Shown: positions 1 through 5,221, counted from the stretch's first letter. The stretch: 5,292 bases of DNA from Bacillota bacterium (GCA_023408815.1 JAEYJO010000077.1:1-5292); one strand, 5' to 3'. A program made the numbers and translations. The notes: a model not told the origin generated them from the letters alone.

Positions 1-22
1 ACCGCCTTATTTTGCTACTTCC

Positions 23-31
23 ATTGTACCA
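23..31 (-). promoter_or_regulatory. Possible leftward extended -10 promoter at window edge
   Basis: Read on the minus strand, this is TGG followed by TACAAT, an extended -10 (TGn plus a 5/6 match to TATAAT). No good -35 is visible upstream. Further downstream on the same strand, complement(2..8) reads AAGGCGG, one mismatch from AAGGAGG, so a leftward gene could begin just outside the window. This is inference from short motifs; if right, the left neighbour is divergent from the LacI-family gene. Confidence 0.3.
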
Positions 32-83
32 AAAAAGAGCCCAAAAGTCTGCATGAACACTAAACTTTTGACTCTTTTTACAG

Positions 84-108
84 AAAAATCCCACGCAAGT
101 GCGTGGGA
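84..108 (-). terminator. Leftward intrinsic terminator
   Basis: The stem TCCCACGC/GCGTGGGA (8 bp, loop ACTT on the minus strand) is followed directly by TTTTTCTG on the minus strand. On the plus strand the same stem is followed by the poorer tail CTTTGTCT, so leftward termination is favoured. It would stop transcripts entering from the LacI-family gene's upstream region before they reach the left neighbour. Confidence 0.6.
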
Positions 109-153
109 CTTTGTCTACAGTCTGAAAAGAGTGATAGACAATATCACTCTTTT
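84..153 (-). repeat. Two-hairpin element, copy 1 (leftward)
   Basis: On the minus strand the order is: a 12-bp perfect hairpin (arms 153-142 and 136-125, 5-nt loop), the linker CAGACTGTAGACAAAG (124-109), an 8-bp perfect hairpin TCCCACGC/GCGTGGGA with a 4-nt loop (108-89), then TTTTT (88-84) in the context ATTTTTCT. The same order, a 15/16 identical linker and the same ATTTTTCT tail occur at 5143-5221 on the plus strand, although the stem sequences differ. The rightward promoter of the LacI-family gene is embedded in the distal hairpin. I do not recognise it as a named RNA family. Confidence 0.65.
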
Positions 154-163
154 ATTATAAAAT
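135..163 (+). promoter_or_regulatory. Promoter of the LacI-family gene
   Basis: TAGACA (135-140, 5/6 to TTGACA), a 17-bp spacer, and TAAAAT (158-163, 5/6 to TATAAT). Transcription would start near 170, inside the LacI-type operator at 167-180, which fits negative autoregulation. The -35 lies in the loop and arm region of the leftward two-hairpin element, so the two signals overlap on opposite strands. This is a consensus match only. Confidence 0.5.
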
Positions 164-166
164 TAT

Positions 167-180
167 AGAAAACGCTTTCC
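167..180 (+). promoter_or_regulatory. LacI-type operator O1 (autoregulatory)
   Basis: AGAAAACGCTTTCC is a near-palindrome around a central CG, the hallmark of LacI/GalR-family operators. It differs by one base in 14 from the box upstream of glgP (1233-1246). It sits at the predicted start point of the LacI-family transcript. The binding protein is most likely the adjacent gene's product. CcpA is the alternative, because cre sites have the same core, but the outer T...A positions of a typical cre are A...C here. Confidence 0.65.
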
Positions 181-197
181 AGGTTGAGGGGTAGATT

Positions 198-1187
198 ATG
201 GTATCGATTAAAGACGTTGCCAAGCACGCCGGAGTTGCTATATCCACAGTTTCCAAGGTGCTCAACGATTATCCGAATGTCAGTGATGAGACAAAGAGAA
301 AAGTAAATCAGGCCGTAAAGGAACTTAATTTCGTTCCTAATTCTGTAGCAGCGGCACTATCCTCCAAGCAGTCCGGCAGGGTGGCCCTGCTGTTGAGCTT
401 AAATACAAAAACACAGGCAATCGATGAGATTGTTATGCAATATATTTCCGGCGCTATCAATAAAGCGATGGAGATGGGGCTGGATGTTATCACGTTCTTT
501 TTTTCCATGTTTGAAAATAAGAACGTGGAAGAGATAACGAGATATTTAAAGGCCCAGAGCATCCACGGGATTATCATTTACGGAATGTCCAAGGAGGACA
601 AGGTGCTTCAGAAGCTGGTCGATATGCAGGAATTCAAGGCGGTGCTTGTAGACGCGCCTCTTTACAATCCGGGCACCTCCACCGTATGGGTGAATCAGGA
701 GCAGGCGCAGTATGATGTGGCGAAAAAGACGATTGTAGAAAACAAATGCAAGAAGGTACTTTATATTGCAGGAAAGAAAAATGGCTATGTGACGGAGGAA
801 CGGTTAAAAGGAATCAAACGCCTTGCGCAGGATATGGATTTGAATCTTATGATCAAGTATGGGGAATTCTCGGAACTGCAAGCGAGAAACATAGCCTTCC
901 GGTTTGCCAGGAATAAGGATGTAGTGGTGTGTGCCTCGGATCTGATGGCTATCGGAGCGATGCGGGCGCTTATGGAAATGGATATTTTCCGTCCGGTATG
1001 CGGCTTTGACGGTATCACGCTCATGGGCTATGCCGGAAAGCAGATGAACACGATCCGCCAGAATTTTGCAGGAGTGTCCGCAGCTGCGGTGGAAGAGCTG
1101 CATTATCTGATGAACGGAGGGGAAGGAAGGGAAAAAGTACTCGGTTATACCATTGAAAGAATGAAGTACATGGACATTATCTGTTAA
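198..1187 (+). CDS. LacI/GalR-family transcriptional repressor
   Basis: Cytoplasmic DNA-binding repressor of 329 aa, near the usual 330-340. Residues 4-23 form the LacI helix-turn-helix (IKDVAKHAGVAISTVSKVLN). The hinge helix at about 47-58 (PNSVAAALSSKQ) keeps the leucine (Leu54) that inserts at the central CpG of family operators. Residues from about 60 to 329 form the periplasmic-binding-protein-like effector and dimerisation core, with the family-typical RLKGI and GFDG motifs; the linker before GFDG is short. The ATG at 198 is chosen because GAGGGG (186-191) lies 6 nt upstream and the HTH begins at residue 4. It is followed after 127 bp by glgP, and both genes carry matching operators, so I infer control of itself and of glucan phosphorolysis. 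The effector is unknown (maltodextrin or a sugar phosphate are guesses). It is not clearly CcpA: the effector core diverges from it. Confidence 0.9.
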   Translation: MVSIKDVAKHAGVAISTVSKVLNDYPNVSDETKRKVNQAVKELNFVPNSVAAALSSKQSGRVALLLSLNTKTQAIDEIVMQYISGAINKAMEMGLDVITFFFSMFENKNVEEITRYLKAQSIHGIIIYGMSKEDKVLQKLVDMQEFKAVLVDAPLYNPGTSTVWVNQEQAQYDVAKKTIVENKCKKVLYIAGKKNGYVTEERLKGIKRLAQDMDLNLMIKYGEFSELQARNIAFRFARNKDVVVCASDLMAIGAMRALMEMDIFRPVCGFDGITLMGYAGKQMNTIRQNFAGVSAAAVEELHYLMNGGEGREKVLGYTIERMKYMDIIC

Positions 1188-1228
1188 GATTTCACAAATT
1201 TATATGAAAAAAATGTTAAATATGACAG

Positions 1229-1257
1229 TTGCAGAAAACGTTTTCCTATGTTAACTT
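1229..1257 (+). promoter_or_regulatory. Candidate glgP promoter
   Basis: TTGCAG (1229-1234), a 17-bp spacer and TAACTT (1252-1257). The -35 is fair and the -10 weak (3/6). The LacI-type palindrome at 1233-1246 fills the spacer and touches the -35, so bound repressor would block RNA polymerase. A start near 1264 would give a leader of about 50 nt. The region also contains the small palindrome CTTACTTAGTAAG (1255-1267), whose role is unclear. Confidence 0.4.
1233..1246 (+). promoter_or_regulatory. LacI-type operator O2 upstream of glgP
   Basis: AGAAAACGTTTTCC contains the perfect 12-bp palindrome GAAAACGTTTTC (1234-1245) centred on CG. It matches the box before the LacI-family gene at 13 of 14 positions and has the same orientation. 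Its position over the candidate glgP promoter fits repression. A catabolite (CcpA cre) role cannot be excluded from sequence alone. Confidence 0.75.
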
Positions 1258-1314
1258 ACTTAGTAAGAGAAGAAAAAATAGAGAAAATGTTTAACCGATA
1301 TAGGAGGAGAGAGT

Positions 1315-3624
1315 ATGTTGCAGCAAACCAATATGAAAAGAGACGTGTTATTGTCGAATCTGGAACCTCAGCTGGAAGAACTGGCAAACGAGATGTTTCA
1401 GAAGAAGGTGGAGGCACTGACTGACCATGAAGTATATTTCTGTCTGTTAGAGCTTACCAAGAGACTGATGGCGGTATCAGGACAGATTTCGGGAGAAAAG
1501 AAAATTTATTATATTTCTGCAGAATTTTTGATTGGAAAGCTAATGTCCAATAATCTGATTAATCTGGGTGTTTACGATGAGCTTGCTTCTATTTTAAAGT
1601 CTAAGGGAAAGGATATCGCGAAGATGGAAGAAATCGAGCCGGAACCATCTCTGGGAAACGGCGGACTGGGCAGACTTGCGGCATGCTTTCTCGATTCCAT
1701 CGCGACCCTTGGACTGCCCGGAGAAGGCATCGGACTCAATTATCACTACGGCTTGTTCAAGCAGGTTTTCAAGAACAAATTACAGACCGCTGAAAAGAAT
1801 GACTGGATTGAGGAACGTTCATGGCTGACTAAGACGGATGTTACTTTCGACGTATATTTTGGAAAGAGAAAGGTAACATCGAGATTGTACGATATCGATG
1901 TAGTCGGCTATGGCAATGACGTGAATAAACTTCGTCTGTTCGATATCGAGTCTCTGGATGAGAGTATTGTAAGGGCGGGGATCGACTTCGATAAGGAAGC
2001 GATCGAGAAGAACTTGACTCTGTTCTTATACCCCGACGATTCCGATGAGGCCGGCAACCTGCTTCGTATCTATCAGCAGTATTTCATGGTGAGTAATGCG
2101 GCGCAGCTTATCCTGAAAGAGATGAAGGAGAAGAAATATGACCTTCGCAGACTGTATGATCATGCGGTGATCCAAATCAACGATACGCATCCGACGATGG
2201 TGATTCCAGAGCTGATCCGTATTCTTGTAAATGAGAAGGCTCTTACCATGGATGAAGCGATTGAGGTAGTGAGCAAGACCTGCGCTTATACGAATCATAC
2301 GATTCTTGCAGAGGCACTGGAAAAATGGCCGCTGAAATATTTGGAAAAGGTAGTTCCCCAGTTGGTACCGATTATCAAAGAACTGGATAAAAGGGTAAAA
2401 GCGCAGTACAGCGATTCCAAGGTTCAGATCATTGACGAGGATGGAAGAGTGCATATGGCACATATCGACATCCACTATGGTTTTTCCGTAAACGGCGTTG
2501 CCGCTATTCATACGGAGATTCTAAAGGATACGGAACTCAATGCCTTTTATAAGATTTATCCCGATAAATTCAATAACAAGACAAATGGAATTACTTTCAG
2601 AAGGTGGCTTTTATCCTGTAACAGAGAGCTGGCAGGATATCTTTCCCAGATTATCGGTGATGGCTACAAGAAGGATGCGAACGAGCTGGAGAAGCTTCTT
2701 GCATACAGTGACGATCAGGCGGTGTTAGATAAGCTTGCCGAAATCAAGATGAACAGGAAAAAAGATCTTGCCGCATATGTGAAGGCGGCGGAAGGAGTGG
2801 ACCTCAATCCGGATTCCATTTTTGATATTCAGATAAAGAGATTGCACGAGTATAAACGCCAGCAGATGAATGCGCTTTACATCATTCATAAATATTTGGA
2901 AATCAAGGGAGGCAAGAAGCCGTCCGCACCGCTTACTTTCATTTTTGGTGCGAAAGCGGCACCCGCCTATATCATCGCTCAGGATATTATCCATCTGCTT
3001 TTGGTGCTTCAGGATATTATAGGTAGCGATCCGCAGGTAAGTCCCTATATGACTCTCCTCATGGTGGAAAATTATAATGTAAGCTATGCGGAGAAGCTGA
3101 TTCCGGCATGTGACATATCTGAGCAGATTTCACTTGCGTCCAAGGAAGCCTCCGGAACCGGCAACATGAAGTTCATGTTAAACGGCGCGGTCACCATAGG
3201 TACCTCGGACGGAGCTAATGTGGAAATCAACGAACTGGTAGGCGATGACAATATATACGTATTCGGTGAGAAGTCCGAGGCGGTAATCGAGCACTATGCG
3301 AAGGCGGATTATGTGTCTAAGGATTATTATAAGAAAAGCCCGGTCATTAAAGAGGTTGTGGACTTTATCGTGGGAAAAGAGGCCCTGGCAAAAGGAAATA
3401 AGGAGAACCTGCAGAGGCTTTATAACGAGATTCTGAATAAGGACTGGTTTATGACCCTTCTCGATTTGGAAGAGTATATTGAGACGAAGGACAGAATGTT
3501 TGAGGACTACCAGAACAGACAGAAGTGGAAGAAGATGATGCTTGTGAATATTGCAAAGGCGGGCTTCTTCTCCTCCGACAGAACTATTAGTGAGTACAAT
3601 AGAGATATTTGGAAGTTAAAATAA
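1315..3624 (+). CDS. glgP: Glycogen/starch/alpha-glucan phosphorylase
   Basis: Cytoplasmic PLP-dependent enzyme (GT35) that cleaves terminal alpha-1,4-glucose units from glycogen or maltodextrins with phosphate, releasing glucose-1-phosphate. It has 769 aa against about 815 in E. coli. The N-terminal half contains EPSLGNGGLGRLAACFLDS with the glycine loop at residues 115-119, INDTHP (residues 288-293), YTNHTILAEALEKWP and NKTNGITFRRWL. The C-terminal half has IKRLHEYKRQ (Lys508-Arg509, matching the phosphate-site Lys-Arg pair), FGAKAAPAY, and SGTGNMKFMLNG with the PLP Schiff-base lysine at Lys619. All catalytic motifs are intact. The shortage lies mainly between the glycine loop and INDTHP, where animal and E. 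coli enzymes have longer loops. AGGAGG (1302-1307) is 7 nt before the ATG. It is followed by its own terminator, so glgP appears monocistronic or read with the LacI-family gene. MalP activity on maltodextrins is a close alternative to glycogen specificity. Confidence 0.96.
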   Translation: MLQQTNMKRDVLLSNLEPQLEELANEMFQKKVEALTDHEVYFCLLELTKRLMAVSGQISGEKKIYYISAEFLIGKLMSNNLINLGVYDELASILKSKGKDIAKMEEIEPEPSLGNGGLGRLAACFLDSIATLGLPGEGIGLNYHYGLFKQVFKNKLQTAEKNDWIEERSWLTKTDVTFDVYFGKRKVTSRLYDIDVVGYGNDVNKLRLFDIESLDESIVRAGIDFDKEAIEKNLTLFLYPDDSDEAGNLLRIYQQYFMVSNAAQLILKEMKEKKYDLRRLYDHAVIQINDTHPTMVIPELIRILVNEKALTMDEAIEVVSKTCAYTNHTILAEALEKWPLKYLEKVVPQLVPIIKELDKRVKAQYSDSKVQIIDEDGRVHMAHIDIHYGFSVNGVAAIHTEILKDTELNAFYKIYPDKFNNKTNGITFRRWLLSCNRELAGYLSQIIGDGYKKDANELEKLLAYSDDQAVLDKLAEIKMNRKKDLAAYVKAAEGVDLNPDSIFDIQIKRLHEYKRQQMNALYIIHKYLEIKGGKKPSAPLTFIFGAKAAPAYIIAQDIIHLLLVLQDIIGSDPQVSPYMTLLMVENYNVSYAEKLIPACDISEQISLASKEASGTGNMKFMLNGAVTIGTSDGANVEINELVGDDNIYVFGEKSEAVIEHYAKADYVSKDYYKKSPVIKEVVDFIVGKEALAKGNKENLQRLYNEILNKDWFMTLLDLEEYIETKDRMFEDYQNRQKWKKMMLVNIAKAGFFSSDRTISEYNRDIWKLK

Positions 3625-3647
3625 GAGATAAGAGAACCATATGATTG

Positions 3648-3700
3648 AAAGAGGATGTCTCAAAGGTCAGGCAAGACCGGGGATGTCCTCTTTTTGTTTT
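3648..3700 (+). terminator. glgP intrinsic terminator, strand-specific
   Basis: In RNA, 3648-3661 pairs with 3680-3693 over 14 positions, three of them G-U wobbles, and is capped by a 4-bp inner stem GGTC/GACC (3665-3668 with 3675-3678). The right arm runs into TTTTTGTTTT (3691-3700). On the opposite strand the wobbles become A-C mismatches, so this works only for rightward transcripts, as expected 24 nt after the glgP stop codon. Confidence 0.85.
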
Positions 3701-3720
3701 GCTCCTATCGCCTAATAAAG

Positions 3721-3749
3721 TTGACAGAAAGGGCTTTTGGCACGCTAAT
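3721..3749 (+). promoter_or_regulatory. Promoter upstream of a structured intergenic region
   Basis: A perfect TTGACA (3721-3726), a 17-bp spacer and GCTAAT (3744-3749, 4/6). The -10 overlaps the inverted repeat CTAAT-CGCA-ATTAG (3745-3758), which could be an operator or part of an upstream stem. Transcription would start near 3756, some 245 nt before the XRE start codon, giving either a long leader or a separate small RNA. Confidence 0.45.
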
Positions 3750-3755
3750 CGCAAT

Positions 3756-3890
3756 TAGGAAAGTGCTCCTGATACATAAGAAAACGGGTGCACAGATGTA
3801 CGGGTGAAACAAAAGCTGTGCCGCCAAACATCGGCTGGGTGGGCGGACGAAGCACACTTTTGTTCATGATGCGGCCACACCGGGTGTATA
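3756..3890 (+). ncRNA. Candidate structured leader or small RNA
   Basis: This GC-richer stretch has no credible protein gene. It can form a long hairpin: AACAAAAG (3808-3815) with CTTTTGTT (3857-3864), a bulged C, TGTGC (3817-3821) with GCACA (3852-3856), and CGCC (3822-3825) with GGCG (3842-3845). A competing stem pairs GCACAG (3790-3795) with CTGTGC (3816-3821). The two share 3816-3821 and exclude each other, as in riboswitch-like leaders. CGGGTG occurs three times (3785, 3801, 3881), and ATACAT near 3772 can pair with GTGTAT (3884-3889). No T tract follows, so there is no terminator. I compared it from memory with common riboswitches, SRP, RNase P and T-box RNAs and found no convincing match. 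Confidence 0.35.
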
Positions 3891-3896
3891 AGATAT

Positions 3897-3924
3897 CTGA
3901 AAATAAGAAATAGTAATACATAAT
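3897..3924 (+). promoter_or_regulatory. Candidate promoter of the XRE-LytTR unit
   Basis: CTGAAA (3897-3902, 4/6), a 16-bp spacer and CATAAT (3919-3924, 5/6). The -10 lies inside the palindrome ACATA-A-TATGT (3918-3928), suggesting control by a DNA-binding dimer. Several AT-rich alternatives exist nearby, for example TATTAT at 3943-3948 without a good -35. Confidence 0.35.
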
Positions 3925-3950
3925 ATGTTTTAAACAAGTGCCTATTATGT
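3918..3950. promoter_or_regulatory. Inverted repeat, possible XRE operator
   Basis: ACATAATA (3918-3925) and TATTATGT (3943-3950) are exact reverse complements with centres 25 bp apart. The left arm is also part of the 11-bp palindrome ACATAATATGT (3918-3928). The pair lies between the candidate -10 and the start codon of the XRE gene, a usual place for an autoregulatory operator. Binding by the XRE protein is inferred. Confidence 0.35.
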
Positions 3951-3990
3951 GCTTTGGAAAATGACCGGAAGTTGATATGCTTCTTTATAA

Positions 3991-3997
3991 AGAGGTG
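3991..3997 (+). promoter_or_regulatory. Ribosome binding site deciding the XRE start
   Basis: AGAGGTG lies 4 nt before the ATG at 4002 (6 nt counted from AGAGG). The longer in-frame alternative, TTG at 3954, has no Shine-Dalgarno sequence and would add 16 residues (MENDRKLICFFIKRCD) unlike the normal N-terminus of this family, so 4002 is preferred. Confidence 0.7.
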
Positions 3998-4001
3998 TGA
4001 T

Positions 4002-4349
4002 ATGGGTGCTAAAAAGACAGTCGGTGAAAAAGAACTAAATATTCAAATAGGTGAGCGTTTGCGTGAAATCCGTGAAAACCTCGGTTATACAAGGGAGGAG
4101 TTTGCGGATATATTGTGTGTGGCCGAAGGTCATTATAAACGATATGAGACGGGCGCCACTGAACTTCCTATGTATAAGGTGAAGATTCTGCATAACAAGC
4201 TAAATATCGATCCTACCTATCTGATTATCGGGGAAATGGAGGACAGCTTCGATTTGGATGTTTTTATGGCCAACAGTACAAGGGAACAGAGAGACCAGCT
4301 CTTTAAGAGAATATTTGAATATATGGAAAGGCTTTTAGTTAAGATATAA
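4002..4349 (+). CDS. XRE-family helix-turn-helix regulator, small
   Basis: Cytoplasmic DNA-binding protein of 115 aa from the preferred ATG. Residues 17-74 form a Cro/C1-type HTH: IGERLREIRENLGYTREEFADIL, then the recognition-helix region CVAEGHYKRYETGATELP, then a helix ending LNIDPTYLIIGE, which is typical of HTH_3 domains. Residues 78-115 are a short acidic then amphipathic helical tail (REQRDQLFKRIFEYMERLL) that may mediate dimerisation. No metal site, membrane segment or peptidase domain is seen. It lies 44 bp upstream of the LytTR gene with no terminator between, so the two are probably co-transcribed. An inverted repeat upstream (3918-3950) is a candidate autoregulatory site. The target genes and signal cannot be read from the sequence. 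Confidence 0.85.
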   Translation: MGAKKTVGEKELNIQIGERLREIRENLGYTREEFADILCVAEGHYKRYETGATELPMYKVKILHNKLNIDPTYLIIGEMEDSFDLDVFMANSTREQRDQLFKRIFEYMERLLVKI

Positions 4350-4393
4350 CACCGCACACACATTTCAGGAGATTTGTGAGAGGGGAATTACAA

Positions 4394-5116
4394 ATGATGA
4401 GGATAGCGGTATGTGATGACGAAATAATCCTCACATCGGAGATGGAAAGTCTATTGCTCAAAATTGCGAAAGAAAATAACGTTTCTGTGGACATCGATGT
4501 ATATTTCGATGGAAACAAGCTTACGGAAAGTATTTATTCGGGAGAAAAGGTTGACTTAATTTATTTGAATATAGAGGATGAAAACGATATTGATACGGCG
4601 AGGGAGATCAGGGCCATGGATAAGCATGTATTGATTATCTGTGTCTCCAGCAAGGATAAGTATATAAGAAGGTTGTTCGAAATAGATACCTTCCGGTTTA
4701 TGGACAAGCCGGTAGACAAGGAACTGTTCGAACGCTACTTTTTAGACGCTTATTTAAAAATCCATGAACGAGCGGTCTGCTTTACCTACCGCTTTAATAA
4801 GGAAGTACATAATATATCGTTAGAGAACATCATCTATTTTGAAAGTCAGGGAAGAAAAATATTCATGCATACCAGAGAGGGCAGGCGAGACTACTTTTTC
4901 GGGAAGATGAATGAGATAGAGCAGGAACTTAAAGGCTCTCAATTTCAGTTTCTCCGGACGCATCAATCGTTTCTCGTGAATACCATGTACATAAAGAGTC
5001 TGCTGAAGGCCTGTGTTAAAATACGGGATGGCAGGAAGCTTCCGGTCAGCGAAGATAGGAGACGGTTCGTGAAAGAGAGGTATTGTGAGCTTATAGAAAG
5101 AGAAAGAGGATTTTGA
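4394..5116 (+). CDS. LytTR-family response regulator with atypical receiver
   Basis: A 240-aa AgrA/LytR-type transcription factor. Residues 3-120 are a receiver domain: acidic pair Asp8-Asp9 in VCDDE, Ser85 at the end of strand 4, and Lys105-Pro106 in MDKP. The phosphoacceptor position is Asn59 (AAT at 4568-4570) in DLIYLNIED, and the following loop (DENDIDTA) is about two residues shorter than usual and lacks the usual glycine. Residues 130-236 are a LytTR DNA-binding domain with ISLENIIYFES, FLRTHQSFLVN and IRDGRKLPVS. The ATG at 4394 is preferred because AGGGG (4381-4385) sits 8 nt upstream; ATG 4397 would remove one residue. A GTG at 4376 has AGGAGA (4367-4372) only 3 nt away, too close for normal initiation. 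No histidine kinase, AgrB or peptide gene is visible in the window. The gene is intact. Confidence 0.92.
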   Translation: MMRIAVCDDEIILTSEMESLLLKIAKENNVSVDIDVYFDGNKLTESIYSGEKVDLIYLNIEDENDIDTAREIRAMDKHVLIICVSSKDKYIRRLFEIDTFRFMDKPVDKELFERYFLDAYLKIHERAVCFTYRFNKEVHNISLENIIYFESQGRKIFMHTREGRRDYFFGKMNEIEQELKGSQFQFLRTHQSFLVNTMYIKSLLKACVKIRDGRKLPVSEDRRRFVKERYCELIERERGF

Positions 5117-5142
5117 GTCGGGTAATGCACAGAGTATGTAAT

Positions 5143-5218
5143 GGAACCACCTCTTGGGAGGTGGTTCCTCAGACCGTAGACAAAGCGGAGTTAGGATGCA
5201 AATCCTAACTCTATTTTT
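5143..5218 (+). repeat. Two-hairpin element, copy 2 (rightward)
   Basis: An 11-bp perfect hairpin GGAACCACCTC/GAGGTGGTTCC with loop TTGG (5143-5168), one T, the linker CAGACCGTAGACAAAG (5170-5185), a 10-bp perfect hairpin GAGTTAGGAT/ATCCTAACTC with GNRA-type loop GCAA (5188-5211), then TATTTTTCT. Order, linker and tail match the minus-strand element at 84-153, but the stems share no evident sequence. It begins 26 nt after the LytTR stop codon and serves at least as the 3' end of that transcript. Confidence 0.65.
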
Positions 5219-5221
5219 CTT
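5188..5221 (+). terminator. Intrinsic terminator of the XRE-LytTR unit
   Basis: GAGTTAGGAT (5188-5197), tetraloop GCAA, ATCCTAACTC (5202-5211), then TATTTTTCTT. The perfect 10-bp stem with a T run starting 2 nt later is a clear rightward terminator. The minus strand has no T run after the stem, so it is directional. The preceding 11-bp hairpin at 5143-5168 lacks a T tract and is not a terminator by itself. Confidence 0.85.

Noticed and set aside
52..157. Plus-strand open frame from the ATG at 52
   Set aside because: It crosses both hairpins of the leftward element, has no ribosome binding site and gives no family-like protein.
308..1103. Open frames on the minus strand inside the LacI-family gene
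   Set aside because: They lie fully opposite a well-supported gene, have no ribosome binding sites and encode no recognisable domain.
2026..2994. Open frames on both strands inside glgP (minus 2026-2511 and 2725-2994, plus 2540-2728)
   Set aside because: Shadows of the glgP reading frame, whose conserved motifs span these positions without interruption.
3781..3850. Cobalamin-riboswitch- or T-box-like motifs (GGGTGAAAC, GGGTGGGCGG)
   Set aside because: The defining elements are missing: no GCCACTG-type B12 box, no TGGNACCGCG T-box sequence, and no terminator follows.
3755..3937. A 60-codon minus-strand open frame in the glgP-XRE gap
   Set aside because: No Shine-Dalgarno sequence, rich in His, Ser, Pro and Trp as random GC-rich non-coding DNA often is, and the same DNA shows plus-strand RNA pairing. 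A decayed fragment cannot be fully excluded.
4471..4490. AACGTTTC resembling a third LacI box
   Set aside because: It lies within the LytTR coding sequence and lacks the palindrome around the central CG seen in the other two boxes.
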